Below, in pieces: positions 22,698-34,668 of a stretch of 64,000 bases of DNA. Under the pieces are notes generated by a model. It made no database searches. It was not told the origin of the DNA and was given only the letters and a program-made list of their open reading frames with translations. This DNA is from Cladorrhinum sp. PSN259. Lineage: Eukaryota > Ascomycota > Sordariomycetes > Sordariales > Podosporaceae. Positions within the stretch are counted from its first letter, which is position 1. Every line of letters starts with the position of its first letter. The translations under genes were made by a program, and so were the position numbers. The stretch is taken from positions 310,001 to 374,000 of the forward strand of contig MU867084.1 of assembly GCA_033725935.1 (NCBI GenBank), read 5' to 3'.

Positions 22698-24447
22698 TTA
22701 TATCCTGTTCATTCCTAGCGGGTTGACGTATCTGCCTTCTTGTTGTGGGCTGGCTCCTCTGGGTGATGCCGGTGCGTAGGTCTCGCGGGCATCCCAGGTC
22801 ACCGTCGCTTGTTGTGGTGATGTCGGTGCTCGAGGGCTGGAAAAGGATCTTGCCGGAGCGTGATAGCGGGCCGTCTGCCCAAAGAAGTCCGGTGTTCGTC
22901 GGCCATCGTGGCCATTGCCGGACTGGGATGTGGATGAGTAGTCTTGATGCATGTTCGGGCTACCCATTTGTGACCTAGCCAGGGTCGGGGAGATGGGGGT
23001 TACTACGGAGGGTGTTACTGATTCGTTCATCGTCTTCCCGGAGTCATCCCGGGATAGCATCTCGTACGAACGTGTATCTTTCTTGAGATCGTCCAGTCGC
23101 GCGTCGACGGAAACGAACTCTCTCTTGCTCCGGTTGGGAGAAGAGATGAACATATCGCGCCAGCCTTGAAACATGGTCCAGCGGCCGAGCAGGAGGAGAA
23201 GCCAAATGCCGTTAATCTGGAAAGCAAACATGGTTAGTAAAAACAATTCTCGTCAAATTTGTCACAAGACTGGGAGTCAGAGAAATTTACCCCCAAGAGG
23301 AAAAGAACGGCGCCAACTGTGGCCATATTCACTGCCAGCGATCCTGCCAGGTGCAAACACTCGGTCTTGTCGTTTCCTTTGGCGAAGATGAGACATTTCG
23401 TCCACTCCTCGGCAATCGACGGGTCGTTCTTCACAGATTCGGCTGTGGTATCTTGGAAAACAAACACGATGGAAAAGAAAATGACGTCGGCGACGATGAT
23501 GAGAATGATGGCAATGCCTCGCCATTGCAACTGGATAACTCGGCGTACGCGGCGATAGGCCTGCTTTGGGGTCATGGTTCGGATGCTGTTCGTATAAGAA
23601 GGCAGTCCAGACCCTTCGGTCGAAGCGCTGTTATCGGCAAGAGAGGCGAGGTAAACCTTGATGCAGTACCCGAATGTCGCAAACTGAATAATGAGCGTCA
23701 ACCCGGAAAAGACGAGCAACGGAATCCAGAGATCGGCGAGACTGTTTTTGTGATTAATGTGGCAGGTTTGTCCAAAGCGGAATGAGACGCCGCTTAGCAC
23801 ATACGCGAGGACAACACCGAGAGCCGGGATGCCCCAGCCGACAACTTGCGAGAACCACATGAAGTTTCGTCCAACAACCAACTGCCAGCAGATCTGAAGG
23901 TGTAGAGAAAGCGCGCGCAAGAATACCCACGCGACGCCGGCCCATCCACCAAGGAGAAGGAACATGGCTGAAGACGCGCAGACGGAGCTGGTCTCCATCG
24001 AGTTTGGTGTGATCTTGTCAAAGCATTGTTCAGGTTCTGCGGCAAGCGGGATAACGAATCCGAGGTTCATGAACAAGACAGCCGTAGTCAAGCTGATGCT
24101 CAAGTAGTGCCTGAACGTCTTGTCGACCGGCAGCACCGCCCAGGAAATCAGCAGGAATAAGCATGCGACCATTCCCACTACCGCAACCCAGTTTGCCGTG
24201 GTAGTCATGGTGTCAAAGGTGTCGGGATATACCCAATTGCTCACGGGGCATGGCAAGCAGCAACTCTCCCCGCTGGGGAATTTTGCGCAAAGCCGTCCAT
24301 CCGTGTCTAATTATCCCGAGTTAGAGATGAGAGACCATGTTGGCGATGCCGGGGTGTTATCAACTTACGGCCGCCATCTGTAAAAGCCCTGACGTTGAGG
24401 AATGGGGCAAGGCACCCGAGCGCCTCGAGTGTCTCGTTTGTGGGCAT
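22698..24447 (-). CDS. Frizzled/Smoothened-like seven-helix receptor
   Basis: Three exons: 24447-24369, 24306-23291 and 23216-22698, giving 537 residues. Introns are 62 nt (GTAAGT..TTAG) and 74 nt (GTAAAT, CTAAC branch, CCAG). Seen: a short extracellular Cys-rich head (C12, C33, C42, C43, C46; CCLPCPVSNWVYPD), seven hydrophobic helices from about residue 65 to 385, a conserved Cys pair candidate in AAEPEQCFDK and SSVCASSAMF, and a basic third intracellular loop (PKQAYRRVRRVIQLQWRG). The last helix is split by intron 2 (VLFLLG/INGIWLLLLLGRW). A cytosolic tail of about 150 residues rich in Ser, Thr and Pro follows, likely phosphorylated. Known: fungal genomes carry receptors with the Frizzled-type membrane region but without the Wnt-binding domain. 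Ligand and G-protein coupling are unknown. The cAMP-receptor-like family is an alternative. Confidence 0.82.
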
Positions 24448-27400
24448 TGTGAGTTTGGATGTGCTCCTAGGAGTCGGTTCCCCACGTCAAAAGTGAAGAC
24501 TGTCTCCACCGTCTGGTCGATCCCTCGATCTCTTGATCCTTGGTCTCCAACAAAATCTCCCAGGTTGGTTCGTCTTTTTACCCCAGTGATCCTCCCTCTC
24601 TCCTCTTTTTACCTCGGTTCGAGATCGGATTAGGTCGTCGAGTCGAGGCGAGATGCTTATGAATCCATTGAGCTCCGGATACCAGTCCTAAGGCGAGTCG
24701 TTGGGTCGTCGTAGTCGTCGTCGGCGTCGAGTCGTCGGCGTCGAAATGTAGAATGAATACCGGCAAGGTCTGGAGTGAAGAAGGATTGTCAAGGTGAACG
24801 AAGGGTAGAATCTCAGAACAAGGAGCGGGTTCGAAATGGTCTACCAATAGCCAGCCTATGAAAGGGAATGGGAAGGGAAGAATGAGACAGAAGTGAGAGG
24901 CAAAAAGACCACAAGTGACAGGGGAGGCGAAGGTCACGGTATTATGTATGTATGTATGTACATCCATCACACTAAAGATCTTGTTCCCACGGCCTAGGTG
25001 AGCGTGACCGAGTGACCCCTTGGCTGGGAGGACATTTTACCAAGTGGATCGAGGGGCATGGCCGCCATGGCGGAATGGGGTGGAGGGAGCGGGTCTCTGT
25101 TACATCGAGCCCCGGAGTGAGAAGACTCTCCGAAGCCACCTCTCATTGGGAGGTGCGAGGCCAAAGGTTTCCTGTCGATGGAACCCCAGCATGTCCAGGG
25201 TCCAGTTGTGGTGGAGGGGCCGAAGTGAAGGAGGGAGGGGGTATGGGACCGGGGTTTGAATGCTCCTGCCATGTTCCTGGCTTGCCTGTCCTTGGTTCGG
25301 CCCACCGCCTAGAGCGACCAGGGTCATGGTGTGGTGGGCTGGGCCATCATTCCATTCCACTTCGATCAGCTGCCCGATCGGGCAAGTCTGTTCTGCGTGA
25401 ATGGATTACTGTGGTAGAACTTGATAGCCTGGGGGCACTCGCACTGTCTAGGCTGTGAGAGCAATAAGGAAAACAGGCAAATTCTACTGGCAGACTGACC
25501 GGTCCTGCGAGACTGCGGCCGTTGAGAAGGTTTTGAGGTGCCGCCCACATCGCATTGTTGCCTCTGAGTGGCTTGGTCATTGTCTCCTCCGACGGCGGGC
25601 GGCCGTATAAGCAGGTCGTTCAACTGCCGGCCTCCGATGATTATAATACTTACGGTAATCAGGCAGTCCATTGTACATACATACATCCCACCAGTGAGAC
25701 ATACACAGTGTGGCATCTCGGCCGTTGCCTCGACCTTTGGCGCATTGGTTGAACTGCAATATCAAGGCACCGCAACAACGCTCACTACCGAGATTTCAAC
25801 GGCATACTTGGCATTTTCCGTATCGGCCGGGCGCCCGGCTTGGAGGGTTGCGGCGGTGCGGGTTGGGTGAGGATGGGGTGAGGGGGGAAATGCAGTGATT
25901 GTTTCGGGGTCCTCCCGATCGTGAACAGTGCCGGTCACGCAAGAGTCATATATCAGGCTGCACAACCAGTAGGCTTTCCCGGATGGCGAGGTCCTTGTTC
26001 GTCGTGTACCAGCAGAAAGTACGACGGCGCCGCCTATTCCGAAGAGGAGGCACGTAAACAAACATCTCTGTTCAAAATCTGGGGTTGAGACTTGAGACGG
26101 GGGATTCGCGAAGGGCGATCGACTAAGGATTACGCCACGATTCCCGTCTCATGTCGTGCAGGTTGGTGCTGCGCCGCCGCATCTGTTTATTCTTGAGGGA
26201 GGCAGAGAAAGTCAGCATTGCTATAGGACGGTGTAGACGGTGCAGGTCCTCTATCCTACACCGAGAGAACAGCGTCTGGAACAACGTCAGCGTTGAATGA
26301 CAGTCGCAGGTCTTGCCAAGAGCTGCCGTGTAATACATGCCAGCAAAAGCTCGTCGGAGTGAAGGCGAACAACTGAAAGGTCCTGACCTTGGCTGTGTAT
26401 TCAAACAGAATATGAGTGGGTTTAAGCGAGACGCTCGCTTCCAAGAGTTGTGAAAGTTGCGTCTCTGAGAATAGCTTCACTGTAATTTCCTTATATGCGG
26501 AGTTTGATTAAGAACAAATTGACTTTCAGGCAGCTTGAACGGTACCGCATAAACATGACTTGACACCAGCGACTAGGTAGTTCCGGCCATCCTCAGCTTT
26601 GACCTAGTCGGTTAAAGGCGCCAAAGTTGGGATGAGAAAAGCGATGGTGTGCATCTGCCCGTTTCTTTGCTTTCTCTCTTTCTTTTTTTTACGAATCTTC
26701 CGACCTGTTGGTTTTTTACGGAGATCTGGGGGGAAAAAGCAACATCTGCGAAAACCGCACTGTGAAATCGCAAGACACCATCCGCAGGCCTGACCAATCT
26801 GGGCAGCTGTCCAGTGACCGGGACCCTCGTTCTGCGCTTGCTGGGACCTGTCACAATCGAGAAACCTCCCTCCGCATTTTGACTGGCTTGAAGCCGTTGG
26901 CCACGCACCACTCACATCATCCGGAATGCCACGTTTGGGTCAAACACAATCTCACCCTTCAAATCGGATTGTCTTAAACTCAATCCAAAATATTAATCAC
27001 CAATGGTAAGACGGCATGGTGATGTCGAAGGTGATTGCATTTTTTTGTATCCAGAAATCGTACCGACTGGTCATCGTCTCAGCTACCGTGCAGATCTTAC
27101 ACTTCCAATAGGTCCAAGAAGGAGGGTGTGTTGCTTTCCGGGTTGCTTCACACCCTTTTCGATTACTTGGCGTCTTCCAATCTCTCTTTAGGTATTCTGA
27201 GCCCGCGATACAGACCAGTCTCGCCGCCCCAGAGACACAGCGACCTTGGATCTATCTGCCTGACACGCCGTGGTGTCGCGTCTTGATGCCGCTATTCCGC
27301 GATCAAAATCGCGGGGTGAATCAAGCTTCCGATATCGAGTTAGCCTTCGCACCAATTGTTGGCCGAAACCAACGGTCGATGGCCGACCGTGCTAGTTCCT

Positions 27401-29530
27401 TCGCTCCCGGTTTGCCCTAGCATAAGCCACGATTCGAGATTGTCTGGCCTCTACCATGTGATGCCAGCACCAGCTCTTCTTTGACTATTGTCTCTGGCAC
27501 ATTCGTCGTCACCCCATATGCGACTGATGGTTTTCTGGGCCACCCCACATTGAGAGACCTGCGAGTCTTGAGGTATCAACGCGGCCGCACAAGGCAGCCT
27601 TCGGTGTCGCACTGGGTCCACCAAATCAACCGTGCACGTACCAATGGTAATCGGCCCGCAACGAGTTTAATGCAACGAAGGGCGGCACGCCTTCCAACTG
27701 CGCTTCCTGTCACCCAACAGTCCCAGCCGTTCGGGACGGGTTGTCAAGATGCCCCGGAAAGCCTCACCAAGCAGTAACAACACAAAAGCCCAGTCCCAGA
27801 TTGTCCATGGCTCGGGCCGGCTAAGATGGCATGAGAGCAGCCTCGAGCAATCCGCAAGTAGAGCGGGTAGCATTATGTCTCCAAATCACCAAGCAATGAA
27901 GGAGAACCGAGTACCGAGCAGCGGGAAAGCGGCAATGTCTGACCCATAGAAACCACAGGATTGGTAAACGGCAATTGGGGGGGAGCAAACTCAATTCAGG
28001 GCACATATTACGAGACCATATGCGCCCGCTCTTTTGGCCGGAGGGACCTAGGCACCTAGGGAACAGCCGTCGTTCCCTTTCGGCATGTTGCGCGCGGCAC
28101 TCAGCCTCCATGAGCGATGCACATCACAGCCCATCTGCCCGTGACCATTTGAGTATTTGCTCAATGATGCTGATAGGCCTCGGTATTTTAAAAAGGGGTA
28201 GTTGACGAACCGTGTCTGCAGCATCCGCCGTTGTTGGACGAATCAGATACCTCGCAAGGGTTCTAGAAGTCGAGGAATTTTATTTTGATTTTTACTCCCG
28301 CAGGTCAGCATTCACCTCCCTAAAGTGGAAGCTGGCCATCTGCGTGAACTATGTACGCTAGAACGCCACAACGCGGGTTGATGACGCGCGGATGCACGTC
28401 TTATCGAAAAAACTTTCCTCATGTTCTTTTATCTTTTCTTTTTAGGTTGCGTCGCATCATGGGCAATAGGTTCCAGCCATCCGGTATCAAGAAGGCAAAA
28501 CGTTCAGGATGTTACCGCCATCCTCAACAACCACTGCTCAAAACAGTGTGGGCACTGTTTCCCCTGGGCTTGACAGCACTGCGACGTTCATTCAGAGCAG
28601 GCGTGGCAACTACATACACACAGTCTCCATAACTGCGCTGCACCCCATATTCTGCATCTCAGATGATGTGGTGTGGCACTCGCCTTGTACCTACATTAGT
28701 GGTATTGGGACTTGGCCAGTCTGGCGATGTTACCACAACTGGTGCATATCCCATCGGCCGACTCTGTACAGAAGAATGCCTTCCACGCCGGCCCGCACAC
28801 CCTACAACACTGAAACGAAGATCGGCATGACGTTGATGGTACACTAAATTCATATGGAAACGATGCGAAACGACCATCGTGCTCACAATGTCTGCACACC
28901 GCTCTGATAAGAGCTTGCAGCCTGGACTATCATCCCAGCCTCTCTATTGATGAACAGTTTCCCAACAAAAGAAGTGCCGGTATATGCTTCCGAGCTGTCC
29001 TTCGCTGCAGGAGAATGTGTGACAGTCACAATCACGGTTGCAGTGGCATTCTCTTTCCAGCATCCATCGGATTTCATTTTTATCTTCGCTATTTGCCACT
29101 TGTTGGTGCTGTCGATTTTGCTGCTTTTGATCAAAAAAAGGTAACATCGTGTCCAACCGAGAAATGCGGTTACCACTTCGGATAATATACGACTTCTCTC
29201 TTGCCCCTTTTTTCGCAGTTGCACACACTTCGGTTGCAGTGCAGCCCACTTACATGCATACATGTCAGCAAACGCACGCAGATATCACGTACAGGAACGA
29301 ATGACTGCGACGGAACTTTCACTTTATCCCAAACATACAACTGAGAAGAAACACTTGCATCATCGGTTGATGATGATCAAGTTGCTCTTCCACCTGCAGA
29401 CTGAAAACGCCTGGGGCTGGGCGTGCCTCTTTGATTGCAACATATTGAAACCCGATGTCACCTCCATTTGCATGGGAGTAACAAAATAAGGAGAGACCCC
29501 TACGCAGCCACGCAGCAAACTGTTTAGTAA
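24448..29530. other. Gene-free interval, part 1: receptor upstream region
   Basis: The first few hundred bases (24450-24960) are probably leader and promoter of the receptor, with GTCGTC repeats near 24700-24745 and TATG repeats at 24943-24960. The rest has base composition near the window average and many short frames on all strands. None has conserved motifs, a splice-compatible continuation or a recognisable family. Confidence 0.5.
24943..24960. repeat. (TATG)n microsatellite
   Basis: Four to five tetranucleotide units in the probable leader or promoter of the receptor gene. Confidence 0.9.
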
Positions 29531-31238
29531 ACAGCATTCGTCCCCTGCTGCACCTTAGAAAACAGCCGAGCAGGGGGACGACGGCGAGGTCGAGAACGAA
29601 CCTTGTTTGTTTTTCGCGTTCTAGATTGTTCGGCGAGCGATTGTGCCTTTCCCTATATACGAAAATAAAAATAAAAAGAGGTTGATGTCGGGCGTTTCAA
29701 AACAATACGATCAAAGGGGAGATGGAAAAGGGGTTAAATCTGCCGAGCCAGCAAACAAACAACAATCTCGTCATCGGTCGTCGTTCAATGCCCCGAGTCC
29801 GTACGCTGTAGCCTCGAAAAATAGTGTATACACGGGGGAAGAAAAAAAAAGAAAAAAAAGAAGAAGCAATCACTCACTTCTCAATTTGTAAGCTTTCTTC
29901 CAAAAAGAAAACCACGTGGTAAGGGAAACAAAGAAGAAATGATAAAATCGATCAAATACGCTAAGCCGGCTCCATACCCGAAAACAAACCGAAAAGAAGG
30001 AAAAAAGACGATAAAACGGTCTAACGTCTTTCGGCTCGATGGCCCGACAAGGAGCGATGCTTGCCAAGAAGCTTGTTTGGTTGAGACAAAGAGAAGAGTT
30101 TTTGGATAATTTCGATCGAGAAAGTGGAGGAGACAGGTTCCATCGAGAGGGGGCCCCGCTCATGTGAGACTGCTCGGCGGGAGGAGGAGGCAGGAACGAG
30201 AGATGTGTGACTTGTAAAAGCCAAGTGTTTGTGAGAAGTTGCTGTTCGGTTTCTTCATGATGGTTGGGATTAGTTTCTATCCACGCAGAGTGACATTCCC
30301 ATCATCCAACAATAACAATTCTTTTCAACTCTGATGAACCTCAAGTTGCATCGCATCGCACCGCAGCACGCAAGCTCCTCTCAAACGCCATCCATCTGTC
30401 GACCCACTCCACCAGACGGCGCGCGGCGCCTTACACTACCACGCGAGCAGCGGAGATGATGCCAGGTACATACCACCCTTACGACGCTAGTGTGTGTGGG
30501 CGTTTTTCTTCTTCTAAACGGGCCCGATTCTCCGTGATTTGACTTGTCGTGGACGCTTTGACACGTTTCTCTCCTCCATGGTGACACGAGCGAGGCCAAC
30601 ATCTCCAAACCAGAACCACCGCGCGACCATGATGGATGGGTCCTCTACTGTGAGGCGAGATTGTTCCCCAGAATATCGGATCTTTATAATGTAATCGGGT
30701 CATGGTGCTGGGAAATGATGGGAGTTACCGTCATGGTGTACCCAGGGTTTGGGCTTCCAGCAGGTAAGCTGTCAACGCCTCCTTCTATGCCACCCACACA
30801 AACACGTACGATACAAATCGGCAGTCGGCAGTGGCTGTATCATGATTATCTACATTACCTGAAACAACAACAGCACCGTCGTCGTCACCCTCACAACACC
30901 ATACCCAAAACCAAGCCAAGACCCTCCCCATCAGTTCCAGTCAACAACGCTTGCCCCAAACCACTGGGCAACCCTTCAGACCCGGACAACAGTGTCACGG
31001 TCGCTATCTAGATCCAAGTGGAAGGGCAGCATTCCCTTTCCCTTGCTCTTTTCTCTTTTCTCTCCTTCCATTCACTTACCGGATGATACATCCGAAGTTG
31101 CATGAACCGGCTGAGCAAAAGAGAAAGCAAAGAAGGCTATGCCATGCCAGAGAGCCTAGTAAACAGATATCAACAATGTTTGGTTCCGAGAATTAAAAAA
31201 TAAAAATAATAAAAGGGGACGACCACGAACAAACCAGG

Positions 31239-31264
31239 CTACTACTACTACTACTACTACTACA
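31239..31264. repeat. (CTA)n microsatellite
   Basis: Trinucleotide run, directly visible. Confidence 0.9.
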
Positions 31265-31604
31265 TAACTACGGTTAATAAGAACGGTGGTTTTACGCTCA
31301 GACTGTTCTTCCTTTCCCATATTTATGCAATATCCTATGGCGCATACATAGATGCATCCATCATGCATGGAACCATTTTTATCACGATCGAAAATTTCCG
31401 AGAAGAAAAAAAAAGGAAGCATGGTTTTTGTTGTTTTGGTCTGTGCGTTCTATATGTCTGTGTGTAGTGTACATGATATGATGAGATTATTTTTGCTTCT
31501 TTTTTCTTTTTCCGATAACATGGGGGGGGGGAACTCGAAATGGTTTTCGTATGTGAACAGGCAACGGAGAGGAATTGCCCTTTTGGGAAAAAAGTCATGA
31601 ACAA

Positions 31605-31642
31605 GGGGGAGGGTGGAGGGGGGCAGGGGGCCAGGGCCGGGG
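31605..31642 (+). other. G-quadruplex candidate
   Basis: Six tracts of three or more G (31605-31609, 31611-31613, 31618-31623, 31626-31630, 31634-31636, 31639-31642) separated by 1-4 nt, which easily satisfies the usual four-tract pattern. Folding is inferred. Confidence 0.6.
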
Positions 31643-31757
31643 TTTTTACCTCCCGCGAAGGATGAAAAGGTGGTGGTACTCTGCGGAAACAGGGTAACTG
31701 CTGAAATGGGCTGGGAAGAAAGAAATAGGAAATAAAAATCTTCTTTGAGGTCGCCGA

Positions 31758-31765
31758 TGTGTGTG

Positions 31766-31805
<40 letters not shown>
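31758..31805. repeat. (GT)n microsatellite
   Basis: About 48 bp of GT with a single TT interruption. Long GT runs can form Z-DNA. Confidence 0.95.
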
Positions 31806-31806
<1 letters not shown>

Positions 31807-33124
31807 CATGGACATGGACATGTCGGGACGTGATGGTATCGAGCTATGTAGCGTAGCGCAGGTTACTGTCAAGAGCCCCCCGGGAAGAATGAACTTTGGG
31901 CCGAAAGGGATCGTCGAGGTTTTGTCGAGTATACACCATAGGGTGATGGGGTCTCTCGATTTGTTGCGCGATGGACTTTGTTTAAGAAGGGGGAAACAAA
32001 TTCCTTCCCGAAGAGGAAAGGGAAGGGGAGGAGCCGTTTAGATAGTTTCTTAATTTCGGGGGGTTATTGTGAATATGGTTTAGGGCTTAAGTGAGATCGT
32101 TTTCGGATATCTCTTGTCTTTTTTTTGCCTCGTGGGGAAAACGGTTTTTGTCGGGAACAGCAGAGTGAGAGTGCGAAGTGAGTATTCGTACAGCTTACCT
32201 AAAAAGTTGAACTGTGTAGTAGATGCTTTTTTGGGGTCTGGTTGCAAAGAGCAAATGTCGGTCTTATAGAAGATATGCACTACCTAGACTAGACTCCCGG
32301 CAGCAGCATGAAAAAGATGTCACTTGTGGAAGCGTGACCTTGGCCTCACGACGAAGCAGTTGCCTCTGTTTTCTCTCGAGCCCGTGTCAGAGCAGAGAAT
32401 ACTTCATAATCTATCCAAGCTAGATCTGCCCACCTCAAAGCTTTCTCTTTCTTGTGATAGAAAACAGAACTCTGGTGCTTAACCAAGTCTGGTGTGATGT
32501 TGATAATCAGCTGCTCTGCCATGAAACCAAATGCTCATATATCCCATAGACGTAATAACAAATAATTCGAACATGTTCTCTTTCTCATATCATTCATGTG
32601 TATACACGGAATCCCTACTTGGTGTTCTTGTTTATTCATGATTCTGTTGCCAAAACGCCCCAGGACTTTCGACGGCCAAATATGCCCGTGATACTCAGTA
32701 AGGTGTTGAGGTGAAGTAAAGTCTAGCCCGACGAGAGCAGCAAAACTTTTCTGATAACTGATCCAAAACAAAGCGCAAGCCACACCGTGAAGGTCTATCT
32801 CCATCTCGAAACAGCTTGAACTTTGACACTTGAACAACTCCAGAGTATACCTCGTAGCATACTTTAAAAACAAGAGTAAATTAAACAAGAAACCGGAACA
32901 GTACCTAGGTATCACCAGCACCTACATAAACTCCGCACCGTCCATTTTCTAACTTATAAACTGTTCAAGTTCCAATGAATATAAATTCCCTTAAAGTCCT
33001 CATTTATCTTTACCAGCCACGTTTACGATCAAATAAAGGTCGAGTTTCTTTCATATAAAACAAAAGAATATACATACCTATCAAGCCTTAATCACATTCA
33101 CATCAAATAAATTCGTACATCAAC

Positions 33125-33141
33125 TATATATATATATATAT
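33125..33141. repeat. (TA)n microsatellite
   Basis: Perfect TA run of 17 bp. Confidence 0.85.
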
Positions 33142-33874
33142 CGGCACTCTTCAGAGTCATCATGAACTTTTCTCCATAGCAACCAATTTACCTGCGTGAC
33201 ACTTAAGAAACAAGCTCTGGTCCGTGATGCTACTTAATACCTACCTATATGTACGTTCTATCAATCCCTGACTGAACGAACAAACATAGGGATGGGGTCT
33301 TATCGTTCTGAACTCGAAAGCCAAAGCAAGGCGCCGGTCGTTACCTAGTTGGGGGAGGGGAGGGTTAAGTTCCTGGTAATATTGTTAAAAGACTGATATC
33401 GGTTTGTTATGGCTAAAATAGAAATGAAATGATTTTTTGTCATATAAAAATACCATGTAGAAAGACATACTGTTACAGTTAATTATTCTTAGTGTTGTAG
33501 TTATGGCATGGTGTTGCAGTATTTTGACGGTCAAAAAAGCCTGTCGTTTCGGCAACAGTATAACACGGCTGGTGTCTGTTATGTAAGTCCGATCTATGGC
33601 CACACGCTGGTATCTCTGCTGCTCAGATGATTTGGGCTTCATTCAGTGTGAGCTAATCAGTTTGTAGAATTACAGCATCGAGTGGGCCAGTTCGACGATT
33701 GCCTTCAAGCCTCTCTCTTCCGCCTCTGACGGCTCTGTCAACAGCATAAATAAACTGCAATAAGATTGACAAAGTGGTCGACTTGCAAATTCGACATCCC
33801 TTTTATAAAAGGATCGTCTCTTGGTTAATTGCATTATTGTAGCGTCTACCGTCACAATCCTTACCCCTTTAAAA

Positions 33875-33880
33875 ACACAC

Positions 33881-33915
<35 letters not shown>
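33875..33915. repeat. (CA)n microsatellite
   Basis: About 41 bp of CA with one AA interruption. Confidence 0.95.
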
Positions 33916-33919
<4 letters not shown>

Positions 33920-34642
33920 CACGATATTTCAGGTTCCTCTCCTTAAACCATCTTCTTCAAGTTGCGCAGAGCACTACCGACCAGTCCGCCGTCCATGTGT
34001 CTCCATCTAATCCAGCTGACCAGCAAAAAGTAGCAGTATGGCTAGCTGCTTTGTCCTTCAGGTATAGGACAACTAATTAGCTTGATCTCACAGTCCCAGT
34101 CATGTACGACAACGGTACCGGGCTTAAGCAGGTACTCAAGTAACAAGACTAACTAACCCCTCAAGAAACTTAACTTTATCTGACCTGAACCATACACATT
34201 GACATCCCCAAAAAAATAGCTTATCCGTACTTATCTGATCCTAAATCAATTTAAATCCCTCTGAACCCCCAAGTGCCAGTCAGTGTCACGTTTCACCGAA
34301 CTTAAGATTCATCCGTCAGAGGCTGAGACTGAGAAAGTATAAAATATCAAATCAAAAGCCAAATCCCACGCTCAAGGAGGCAGCGATACCAAGAATTGGG
34401 AAGAAGAAAAAAAAGCTGCACATACGTAAACGGTAATTATTGGGCTTAACTTACTTACTTTTGAGAGAAAAAAATGAGAACAAAACATTCCGGTTATGCC
34501 CGATAACGCTTGACTTAAACAAGAATAAGAACAAAACAAACACCATTCAAGAAATAAATCACAGCGTCTAATTTAATTACAAACCTAAAACTTTACAACA
34601 CTCACGTATCAAAAGCCGCTTTGTTCCTTCTAGGATACCCAG

Positions 34643-34668
34643 GACGACGACGACGACGACGACGACGA
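34643..34668. repeat. (GAC)n microsatellite
   Basis: Eight to nine GAC units inside the AT-rich region. It is not in a supported coding frame. Confidence 0.9.

Larger units (their letters stand above)
29531..32050. other. Gene-free interval, part 2: microsatellites and G-rich block
   Basis: Contains a CTA repeat (31239-31264), a homopolymer of ten G (about 31521-31530), a dense G-tract cluster (31605-31642) and a long GT run (31758-31805). No coding frame can be supported. The G-tracts and repeats lie within about 600 bp. Confidence 0.55.
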
